Assembly: GCF_003086795.1 (NCBI RefSeq)
Contig: NZ_CP026003.1
Coordinates: 3,150,579-3,214,578 of the forward strand
Source of the DNA: Stenotrophomonas sp. SAU14A_NAIMI4_5
GTDB taxonomy: Bacteria > Pseudomonadota > Gammaproteobacteria > Xanthomonadales > Xanthomonadaceae
Length of the DNA: 64,000 nt
Direction: 5' to 3'
The position numbers and the translations under genes are program-made. Every line of letters starts with the position of its first letter. Positions within the stretch are counted from its first letter, which is position 1. This document shows, piece by piece, positions 54,749 to 61,806 of this stretch. The notes beneath the pieces were generated by a model, which saw nothing but the letters and a program-made list of their open reading frames with translations, was not told the DNA's origin and made no database searches.

Positions 54749-54930
54749 CGATTCCTTCCCATGAACGTTGGCCTGCCAAGCTCCCTGCAGGCATCAAGGG
54801 CTGCCCGGCGGCAGCCATCCCCGACCCTCTATACTTGGGCCGACCCCCACGCAGTCTGCCGGGAAACAGCGCTGCATCCAACAGCCGCCGTCTCCTTTCC
54901 GAACATTGCTTACGCATCAACGAGATTGCC

Positions 54931-56106
54931 ATGTCCAACATCGTCATCGCCGCCGCCAAGCGCACCGCCATCGGCTCCTTCCTCGGCCAGTTCAACGGCG
55001 TGCCCACCCCGACCCTCGGCGCGGCCGCCATCGCCGCTGCCCTTGAACAGTCCGGGGTTCCGGCCAGCGACGTCTCCGAGGTCCTGATGGGCTGCGTGCT
55101 GCCGGCCAACCTCGGCCAGGCGCCGGCCCGCCAGGCCGCCATCGCCGCGGGCATCCCGCTGTCGGCCGGTGCCACCACGCTGAACAAGGTGTGCGGCTCG
55201 GGCATGAAGACCATCATGCTCGGCCATGACCTGATCAAGGCCGGTTCGGCCACGGTCGTGGTCGCCGGCGGCATGGAATCGATGTCCAACGCCCCGCACA
55301 TGCTGCCCAATTCGCGCACCGGCAACCGCTTCGGCAACTTCCAGGCGGTGGACCACATGGCCCACGACGGCCTGGTCAACGCCTACGACGGCAAGGCCAT
55401 GGGCGAGTTCGCCGAATGCGCGGTGGACAAGTACCAGTTCACCCGCGAGGAGCAGGACGCCTACGCCATCGAATCGGTGCGCCGTGCCCAGGCCGCGCAG
55501 GCCAATGGCGCATTCGCCGACGAGATCGTCGCGGTGAAGGTCGCCACCCGCAAGGGTGAGGTCGAGTTCGCCACCGACGAGCAGCCGGGCCGTTCGGACA
55601 TCGCCAAGATCCCGACCCTGCGCCCCGCATTCAAGAAGGACGGCAGCGTCACCGCCGCCAGCTCGTCCAGCATTTCCGACGGCGCCGCTGCCGTGGTCCT
55701 GCTGACCGAGGATGACGCCACCGCGCGCGGCATCACCCCGCTGGCGCGCATCGTCGGCCATGCCACCCATTCGCAGGAACCGGAGTGGTTCACCACCGCC
55801 CCGATCGGCGCGATCCACAGCCTGCTGCAGAAGACCGGCTGGACGCTGGACCAGGTGGACCTGTTCGAGATCAACGAAGCCTTCGCCGTCGTCGCCATGG
55901 CGCCGATGCGTGAACTGGGCATCCCGCATGCGAAGATCAACGTGAATGGCGGTGCCTGCGCGCTGGGCCATCCGATCGGTGCGTCCGGTGCGCGTCTGGT
56001 GGTAACCCTGGTCAACGCCTTGCGCACGCACGGCGGCAAGCGCGGCATTGCCACGCTGTGCATCGGTGGTGGCGAAGCAACGGCCATCGCCATCGAATTG
56101 ATCTAA
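54931..56106 (+). CDS. Acetyl-CoA C-acetyltransferase (thiolase)
   Basis: A 391-residue thiolase that condenses two acetyl-CoA to acetoacetyl-CoA or cleaves it. Catalytic residues are Cys88 (NKVCGSGMK), His in NGGACALGHPIGASGAR and the final Cys in ATLCIGGGEATAIAIE; EINEAFAVV is also characteristic. It stands alone, with no adjacent CoA-transferase or PHA genes, so whether it serves degradation or synthesis is open. The start at 54931 is the normal thiolase N-terminus (MSNIVIAAAKRT). Confidence 0.94.
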   Translation: MSNIVIAAAKRTAIGSFLGQFNGVPTPTLGAAAIAAALEQSGVPASDVSEVLMGCVLPANLGQAPARQAAIAAGIPLSAGATTLNKVCGSGMKTIMLGHDLIKAGSATVVVAGGMESMSNAPHMLPNSRTGNRFGNFQAVDHMAHDGLVNAYDGKAMGEFAECAVDKYQFTREEQDAYAIESVRRAQAAQANGAFADEIVAVKVATRKGEVEFATDEQPGRSDIAKIPTLRPAFKKDGSVTAASSSSISDGAAAVVLLTEDDATARGITPLARIVGHATHSQEPEWFTTAPIGAIHSLLQKTGWTLDQVDLFEINEAFAVVAMAPMRELGIPHAKINVNGGACALGHPIGASGARLVVTLVNALRTHGGKRGIATLCIGGGEATAIAIELI

Positions 56107-56148
56107 AAGGGATTAACGCTGATTTCGCAAAAATGAATGCGGGATCGC

Positions 56149-56176
56149 TTGACAGCCAAACGTGGCTTGTCATCAT
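56149..56176 (+). promoter_or_regulatory. Probable sigma-70 promoter of the first Ala-rich lipoprotein gene
   Basis: TTGACA (56149-56154) is a perfect -35, followed after 16 bases by CATCAT (56171-56176) as a 4/6 -10. The start codon lies 53 bases after the -10. Confidence 0.6.
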
Positions 56177-56228
56177 GTTGTCGGCGCGCAGTTGCGCGTT
56201 GCCTAATTCAACGACGAGGATTCACACA

Positions 56229-56570
56229 ATGAGCATCAACAAGCTGCTGGTCGCTATGTCCCTGGCCCTGGCCCTGGCCGCCTGCTCGAAGCAGGAAGCT
56301 GCCCAGGACGCCGCTGCTTCGGCCAACGAAGCCGCCACCGAAGCCCAGGCTGCTGCCGACCAGGCCGCCGCTGCTGGCGCCCAGACCGCCGACGCTGCCC
56401 AGCAGGCTGCTGACACCGCCGCCACCGCTGCCGACGCTGCGACCGACGCTGCTGCCCAGACCGGCGCTGCTGCTACCGACGCTGCTGCTGAACAGGCCAA
56501 GGACGCTGCCAAGGCTGCCGAAGGCACCGCCGAGCAGGCCAAGGACGCCGCTGAAGAAGCCAAGAAGTAA
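56229..56570 (+). CDS. Alanine-rich lipoprotein 1
   Basis: A 113-residue lipoprotein. The signal peptide ends with the lipobox LAAC (Cys19, in LALALAACSKQEA). The mature part is almost wholly Ala, Asp, Gln, Thr and Glu in heptad-like order (AADQAAAAGAQTADAAQQAADTA) and should form a long amphipathic helix or coiled coil, similar in style to Lpp or to helical envelope spacers. It has its own promoter and a strong terminator. A paralogue follows. Confidence 0.88.
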   Translation: MSINKLLVAMSLALALAACSKQEAAQDAAASANEAATEAQAAADQAAAAGAQTADAAQQAADTAATAADAATDAAAQTGAAATDAAAEQAKDAAKAAEGTAEQAKDAAEEAKK

Positions 56571-56596
56571 TAACTTCTTTCTTCACGCTGTTCTGG

Positions 56597-56629
56597 AAAA
56601 GCCGCTGGTTCGCCAGCGGCTTTTTCTTT
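56597..56629 (+). terminator. Rho-independent terminator between the two lipoprotein genes
   Basis: AAAAGCCGCTGG-ttcg-CCAGCGGCTTTTTCTTT. Confidence 0.92.
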
Positions 56630-56718
56630 GCCTGAAGGGCGCCGCCGCACCACCACCGGGCCTTCACGACGGCATGAATAGGCTGGCGTCCCCATCCATT
56701 GCAGCACTGGAGACCGCC

Positions 56719-57129
56719 ATGAAGATCCGTCCGCTGACCACCCCCCTGCTGGCCGCCTCCCTGCTGCTGGCCCTGGCCGCCTGCAAGGGCCCGGAGGCCG
56801 AACAGGCCAGGCAGGACGCTGCACAGGCCGCCGACAGCGCTGGCGCCGCCGCCCGCGAAGCCGTGGACAAGGCCGCCGCCGCCACCCGCGAAGCCGCCGA
56901 CAAGACTGCCGAAGCGTCCGAGCACGCCGCCGCCGACACCCAGCAGGCGCTGGACAATGCCGCCGACGCGACCGCCAACGCCGCCGACCAGGCCAAGGCC
57001 GCCGCCACCGATGCCGCCGCCCACGCCAGCGACGCCACCGCGACCGCCGCGCAGAAGGTCGCCGACAAGGCCCGCGACGTCGCCGCCGACGCCAAGGCCA
57101 ACGCCGCCAAGGAAGAAGCCAAGCACTGA
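56719..57129 (+). CDS. Alanine-rich lipoprotein 2
   Basis: A 136-residue paralogue of the preceding lipoprotein. The signal peptide ends with LAAC (Cys22, LLALAACKGPEA). The helix-forming mature part (AADSAGAAAREAVDKAAAATREAADKTAE ... KVADKARDVAADAKANAAKEEAK) has more Lys and Arg than its neighbour. GGAGACC is a plausible ribosome site. It probably arose by duplication and divergence from lipoprotein 1, and ends in a basic Lys-rich tail. Confidence 0.88.
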   Translation: MKIRPLTTPLLAASLLLALAACKGPEAEQARQDAAQAADSAGAAAREAVDKAAAATREAADKTAEASEHAAADTQQALDNAADATANAADQAKAAATDAAAHASDATATAAQKVADKARDVAADAKANAAKEEAKH

Positions 57130-57134
57130 CCCAC

Positions 57135-57203
57135 CGCTGCGCTCGCCGGCATGGCCCGGCGCTACCGGGCATTAACGCTCGCCGGGCATGGCCCGGCGCT
57201 ACC
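57135..57203. repeat. Two direct GTAG REPs (SMAG-type)
   Basis: Two direct units, each with GCCGGGCATGGCCCGGCGCTACC or a near match, end at 57165 and 57203. They follow the lipoprotein 2 stop. Confidence 0.85.
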
Positions 57204-57211
57204 GCATACAG

Positions 57212-57245
57212 GAAAAGCCGCGGCATTGCCGCGGCTTTTCTGCTT
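57212..57245 (+). terminator. Rho-independent terminator after lipoprotein 2
   Basis: AAAAGCCGCGGCA-t-TGCCGCGGCTTTTC, then TGCTTCTG. Confidence 0.85.
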
Positions 57246-57290
57246 CTGCTCTTCCGTTGATTCCGTGGTGGACGCGCCCGGAAACCGTCC

Positions 57291-57398
57291 GGGGCCGCGC
57301 GGGTGGGTTGCGCAGGGGCGTAAGCGCCATGGATGGCGCGCTCGAGCCTACAAGGACGTATTCACGGCGTCCCCTGCGCACCCCACCCGCGCGGCCCC
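57291..57398 (+). repeat. Core-conserved palindromic element, copy 5 (108 bp)
   Basis: Arms 57291-57318 and 57371-57398 are 28 bp with one mismatch (GGGGCCGCGCGGGTGGG.TGCGCAGGGG), again unlike those of other copies. The core has hairpin 1 GCGCCAT-gg-ATGGCGC and the variant hairpin 2 CCTACAAGGACGTA, like copy 6. With 57135-57245 it fills the 320-base gap between lipoprotein 2 and the acyl-CoA dehydrogenase gene; 57246-57290 shows nothing else. Confidence 0.82.
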
Positions 57399-57449
57399 AA
57401 GCGATCCAGATGCCGCACGACCACCACGAGGGGCTCCGCCGTTGGCCGC

Positions 57450-59090
57450 CTACTGCGGCAGCGCCCGCGCCATCATTGCCCCCACATCCACCCCCGCCGG
57501 CAGCGTCCCGAACACCAACCCATGCTCACCCTGCAGCCGGCTGCGCACGAACACCCCGGCCATCGGGCTGCGCGCCCGCAACAGCAGCGCCGCCTGCAGC
57601 AGCAGCACCGTGCGCTCGCAGAACAACCGCGCCTGCGATTCATCCGGCGCCGGCGCCGACGCCCAGCGCTGCAGTGCCGCCGCATAACCGGTGTCGCGAT
57701 CGGCGACCGCTTCCAGCTCCGCACGAAGCGCCAGCAGCACCTCCGGCTCACGCCCCAGCGCGCGCAGCACGTCCAGGCACTGCACGTTGCCGCTGCCTTC
57801 CCAGATCGAATTCAACGGCGCCTGCCGGTACAGCCGCGGCAGCATCGACTCCTCCACGTAGCCGGCACCGCCCAGGCATTCCTGCGCCTCGTTGACGAAC
57901 GCGGCCGCGCGCTTGCACACCCAGTACTTGCCCAGCGCCGTGCCCAGCCGCGCCAGCGCGGCCTCCTGCGGGTCGCTGCCGGCGCAGTCGACCGCGCGCG
58001 CGATGCGCATGGCCAGCACCGTCGCCGCTTCCGATTCCAGCGCCAGGTCTGCCAGCACGTTCGCCATCAGCGCGTGTTCCACCAGCGGCTTGCCGAATGT
58101 GCGGCGGTGGCGCGCGTGGTGCAGCGCCTGCGCCAGGGCCATGCGCATTTCGGCGGCCGCACCGAGCATGCAGTCCAGCCGCGTCATCATCACCATGCCG
58201 ATGATGGTGGCCACGCCCCTGCCCTCCTCGCCCACGCGCCACGCCTGCGCGCCGCAGAACTCCACTTCGCTGGACGCGTTGGACCAGTCGCCCAGCTTGT
58301 CCTTCAGGCGCATCAGGTGGAAGGCATTGCGATCGCCATCGGCCAGCCGCCGCGGCATCAGCAGGCAGGTCAGCCCACCCGGCGCCTGCGCCAGCACCAG
58401 GAAGCCATCGGACATCGGCGCCGAGAAGAACCACTTGTGCCCGACCAGGCGGTAGCGTTCGCCATCGATGGGCTCAGCCCGCGTGCTGTTGGCGCGCACG
58501 TCCGAACCGCCCTGCTTTTCGGTCATGCCCATGCCCAGGGTGATGCCGGCCTTGTCGGCCACCGGCACGTCGCGTGCGTCGTACACGGGTGAGGCCGCCT
58601 TGCGCGCCCACTCGGCCAGGTGCGGCTGCGCCTGCAGCACTGCCACCGCGGCATGGGTCATGGTCAGCGGGCAGCTGGTGCCGGCTTCCGCCTGGTGGTG
58701 CAGGTAGCTCAATGCCGCCCGCGCGACGTGCACGCCGGGCTGTGGCTCATGCCAGGACAGCCCGGACACGCCATGCTGCTTGGCCGCGTGCATCAACTGG
58801 TGGTACGCCGGGTGGAAGTCCACGGTATCGATGCGGTGGCCCTGCGCATCGTGCGTGCGCAGCCGTGGCCGGTCGCGGTTGGCATCGAAGCCCAGCTGGT
58901 AAAGCTGGTTGCCGGCCAGCCCGCCATATATCCCCAGCCGCGGCGCGAAAGCGGCCGCGCCCTCGCGCTGCACCGCTTCCATCAGCGCCACGTCGTCGGT
59001 CCACAGCTGGCGGCCCGCAAACGGCGGCGGCTGGTTCAGCACCACGTGGGTTTCAAAGGGCGCGCTGCTGCTGAAGCTCGGTCCGTTCAT
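57450..59090 (-). CDS. AidB-like acyl-CoA dehydrogenase
   Basis: A 546-residue flavoprotein of the acyl-CoA dehydrogenase family, AidB branch. FAD-binding and family motifs are GITLGMGMTEKQGGSDVRANSTRA, GHKWFFSAPMSDGFLVLAQ, LDCMLGAAAEMRMALAQALHHARHRRTFGKPL and LGGAGYVEESMLPRLYRQAPLNSIWEGSGNVQCLDVLRAL. AidB in E. coli is induced by alkylating agents and binds DNA; its substrate is uncertain. Whether the protein acts on acyl-CoA or in alkylation defence cannot be decided here. The ATG at 59090 has AGGA upstream; 59099 is an alternative. It diverges from the DNA repair operon at 59204. Confidence 0.92.
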   Translation of the reverse strand: MNGPSFSSSAPFETHVVLNQPPPFAGRQLWTDDVALMEAVQREGAAAFAPRLGIYGGLAGNQLYQLGFDANRDRPRLRTHDAQGHRIDTVDFHPAYHQLMHAAKQHGVSGLSWHEPQPGVHVARAALSYLHHQAEAGTSCPLTMTHAAVAVLQAQPHLAEWARKAASPVYDARDVPVADKAGITLGMGMTEKQGGSDVRANSTRAEPIDGERYRLVGHKWFFSAPMSDGFLVLAQAPGGLTCLLMPRRLADGDRNAFHLMRLKDKLGDWSNASSEVEFCGAQAWRVGEEGRGVATIIGMVMMTRLDCMLGAAAEMRMALAQALHHARHRRTFGKPLVEHALMANVLADLALESEAATVLAMRIARAVDCAGSDPQEAALARLGTALGKYWVCKRAAAFVNEAQECLGGAGYVEESMLPRLYRQAPLNSIWEGSGNVQCLDVLRALGREPEVLLALRAELEAVADRDTGYAAALQRWASAPAPDESQARLFCERTVLLLQAALLLRARSPMAGVFVRSRLQGEHGLVFGTLPAGVDVGAMMARALPQ

Positions 59091-59203
59091 CGGTTCCATC
59101 CTGCGGGCGAGAAGGCTGCGCGCCGATTGTGCAGCATCGTCCGGCAACCCCGCGTTCAGGCCGGTTCTCGCCCCGTGCACGAGCACCGCGCGACAGTGCA
59201 GGC

Positions 59204-60202
59204 ATGGCAGTCAAAGACGATCTGGTGGTACTTCGCCCCGAAGGGCTCTACTGCGCCGCGGGCGATTTCCACATCGACCCGTGGCGGCCGGTGCCGCGCG
59301 CGGTCATCACCCACGGCCACGGCGACCACGCCCGGCCCGGCATGGGCGAATACCACTGCAGCCCCGGCAGCGCGCCGATCCTGCGCTGGCGGCTGGGCGA
59401 CGTACCGCTGCAGGTCCATGCCGAAGGCCAACCGTTCACCCTGGGCAAGGTGCAGGTATCGCTGCATCCGGCCGGCCACGTGCTGGGTTCCTCGCAGGTG
59501 CGCATCGACGACGGCCGCCAGGTCTGGGTCGCCTCCGGCGACTACAAGCGCCAGCCCGATCCCACCTGCGCGCCGTTCGAAGTGGTGCCCTGCGATACCT
59601 TCATCACCGAAGCGACCTTCGCACTGCCGATCTACCGCTGGCCCGATACCGCCGCGGTGGCCGCCGAGATCGTGGCGTGGCGCAGGGAATGCGCGCAGCG
59701 CGGCGAAGCGGCCGTGCTGCTCTGCTACTCGCTGGGCAAGGCGCAACGCGTGCTCGGCGAACTGCTGCCGCTGGATGACACGCCGGCGTGGCTGCACGGT
59801 GCGGTGGCCAACGGCGTTGCGGTGTACCGCGAGGCGGGCATCCCGATGCTGGAAACGCTGACCGTGGCCGAACAGGGCCGCCAGCCGGAGGCGGCCGGCA
59901 AGCTGATCATCGCCCCGCCCTCGGCCGCCGGCACGCCCTGGCTGCGCCGTTTCGGCCGCCATCAGCTCGGTTTCGCCTCGGGCTGGATGCAGCTGCGCGG
60001 CAACCGCCGCCGGCGCAACGTCGATCGCGGCTTCGTGGTGTCCGACCATGCCGACTGGCCCGCTCTGCTGCAGACCATCGAGCAGACCGGCGCATCGCGG
60101 GTGATCGCTACCCATGGCAATACCGATGCGCTGATCCCGTTCCTGCGCGAACGCGGGGTGGCCGCGGAGGCCTTCCGCACCGATTTCGGGAGCGAGGAAT
60201 GA
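59204..60202 (+). CDS. Ligase-associated DNA exonuclease (metallo-beta-lactamase fold)
   Basis: A 332-residue protein of the mRNA 3'-end-processing-factor-like branch of the metallo-beta-lactamase superfamily. Metal ligands are in THGHGDHARPG (HxHxDH, His37, His39, Asp41, His42), HPAGHVLGSSQV, VASGDYKRQPD and VVSDHADW. This protein type is encoded with an ATP-dependent ligase and an Lhr-type helicase in a conserved repair cluster and acts as a metal-dependent DNA nuclease. It overlaps the ligase gene by 4 bases (ATGA). Confidence 0.93.
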   Translation: MAVKDDLVVLRPEGLYCAAGDFHIDPWRPVPRAVITHGHGDHARPGMGEYHCSPGSAPILRWRLGDVPLQVHAEGQPFTLGKVQVSLHPAGHVLGSSQVRIDDGRQVWVASGDYKRQPDPTCAPFEVVPCDTFITEATFALPIYRWPDTAAVAAEIVAWRRECAQRGEAAVLLCYSLGKAQRVLGELLPLDDTPAWLHGAVANGVAVYREAGIPMLETLTVAEQGRQPEAAGKLIIAPPSAAGTPWLRRFGRHQLGFASGWMQLRGNRRRRNVDRGFVVSDHADWPALLQTIEQTGASRVIATHGNTDALIPFLRERGVAAEAFRTDFGSEE

Positions 60203-61806
60203 AGGCCTTCGCCGCGCTCTACCAGCGGCTGGACCGCAGCACAGCCACGCTGGACAAGCGCGCGGCCCTGGTCGACTACTTCGCCCACGCCGGCGCGCAC
60301 GACGCGGCCTGGGCGCTGTTCCTGCTCAGTGGCGGCAAGGTCGGCGGCGCACGCCGGAAGATCGCTGCCAGCGGCGAGCTGCGCGCCTGGGTGAGCGAGG
60401 AGTCGGGGCTGCCGGCGTGGCTGGTCGAAGACAGCTACGCGCAGGTCGGCGACCTCGCCGAAACACTGACCCTGCTGCTGGATGATCCGGCGCAGCCCGC
60501 CCCCGACCGCGCACTGGCCGACTGGATCGAACAGCATCTGCTGGCCGTGGCCAACCAGCCCGAGGACGTGCGCCGTGCCGCCGTGGTGGCCGGCTGGCGG
60601 CAGCTGCCGGCCAGCGAACGCCTGGTGTTCAACAAGCTGCTGACCGGCGCGCTGCGCGTCGGTGTTTCGCAGCGGCTGGTGCAGCAGGCACTGGCCGAAT
60701 GGTCGGGACTGGACATTGCCCGCATCGCCCAGCGCATGCTCGGTGAGTGGGTGCCCACGCCGGGCCTGCTGGCACAACTGCTGTCACCGGAGGAGCTGCC
60801 GCTGGACCGCCAGCAGCCCTACCCGTTCTTCCTCGCCTCACCGCTGGAAGGCGAGCCGCAGGAACGCCTGGGCGCGATCGACGACTGGCTGCTGGAATGG
60901 AAGTGGGATGGCATCCGCCTGCAGCTGCTGCGCCGCCAAGGTGAAGTGGCGTTGTGGTCGCGCGGCGAGGAGCGGCTGGACGGACGCTTCCCCGAGATCG
61001 AACAGGCGGCAGCGGCGCTGCCCGATGGCTGCGTGATCGATGGCGAGCTGCTGGCCTGGGATGAGGCCGACGACGCGCCACGCGCATTCACCGCGCTGCA
61101 GACGCGCATCCAGCGCCGCAAGCCAGGTGCGGCAACGCTGCGCAACACGCCGGTGCGCGTGCTCGCCTACGACCTGCTGGAACGCGATGGCCAGGACCTG
61201 CGCGAACTGCCGCTGCAGCAGCGGCGCGCACAACTGGCCGAACTGGTCGGCGCGCTCGGCGATGCACGTATCCAGCTGTCGCCCGATGTGCACGCCGACG
61301 ATTGGGCGCATGCCGCGGACCTGCGCGAAGCATCGCGCGAGCGCGGTGTCGAAGGGCTGATGCTCAAGCGCCGTGATTCGATCTACCAGGCCGGGCGCCG
61401 CCGCGGCGATTGGTGGAAGTGGAAGGTCGACCCGCTGACCATCGACGCGGTGCTGCTGTATGCGCAGGCCGGCCACGGCAGGCGCAGCACGCTGTACACC
61501 GATTACACCTTCGGCGTCTGGGACGGCGACACCCTGGTACCGGTGGCCAAGGCCTATTCCGGGCTGGACGACAAAGAGATCCTGGCGCTGGACCGCTGGA
61601 TCCGCGCCAATACCCGCGAACGCTTCGGGCCGGTGCGCAGCGTGCGCGGCGAGCAGGTATTCGAGCTCGGCTTCGAAGCGGTCAACCGCAGCGCGCGGCA
61701 CAAATCCGGCATCGCCGTGCGCTTCCCGCGCATCCTGCGCTGGCGCCAGGACAAGCCGGCCAGCGAAGCCGACCAGCTGGCGACCCTGCAGGCCCTGGCG
61801 CGATGA
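60199..61806 (+). CDS. ATP-dependent DNA ligase
   Basis: A 535-residue ligase of the archaeal/eukaryotic (ligase I-like) architecture, in addition to the NAD-dependent ligase all such bacteria have. An N-terminal helical DNA-binding domain (about 1-200) precedes the nucleotidyltransferase domain (about 205-415) with the adenylated lysine in EWKWDGIR (Lys235), VIDGELLAWD and EGLMLKRRDS; WWKWKVD is motif V. The OB-fold domain (about 420-535) follows. It seals nicks in repair. It is coupled to the exonuclease upstream and the helicase downstream by 4-base overlaps. Confidence 0.95.
   Translation: MKAFAALYQRLDRSTATLDKRAALVDYFAHAGAHDAAWALFLLSGGKVGGARRKIAASGELRAWVSEESGLPAWLVEDSYAQVGDLAETLTLLLDDPAQPAPDRALADWIEQHLLAVANQPEDVRRAAVVAGWRQLPASERLVFNKLLTGALRVGVSQRLVQQALAEWSGLDIARIAQRMLGEWVPTPGLLAQLLSPEELPLDRQQPYPFFLASPLEGEPQERLGAIDDWLLEWKWDGIRLQLLRRQGEVALWSRGEERLDGRFPEIEQAAAALPDGCVIDGELLAWDEADDAPRAFTALQTRIQRRKPGAATLRNTPVRVLAYDLLERDGQDLRELPLQQRRAQLAELVGALGDARIQLSPDVHADDWAHAADLREASRERGVEGLMLKRRDSIYQAGRRRGDWWKWKVDPLTIDAVLLYAQAGHGRRSTLYTDYTFGVWDGDTLVPVAKAYSGLDDKEILALDRWIRANTRERFGPVRSVRGEQVFELGFEAVNRSARHKSGIAVRFPRILRWRQDKPASEADQLATLQALAR

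Noticed and set aside
26720..57398. The six ~104-bp elements as a CRISPR array or integron attC sites
   Set aside because: They are dispersed over 30 kb rather than arrayed, do not alternate with uniform spacers, and no cas or integrase gene is present. They lack the attC R/L box pattern.
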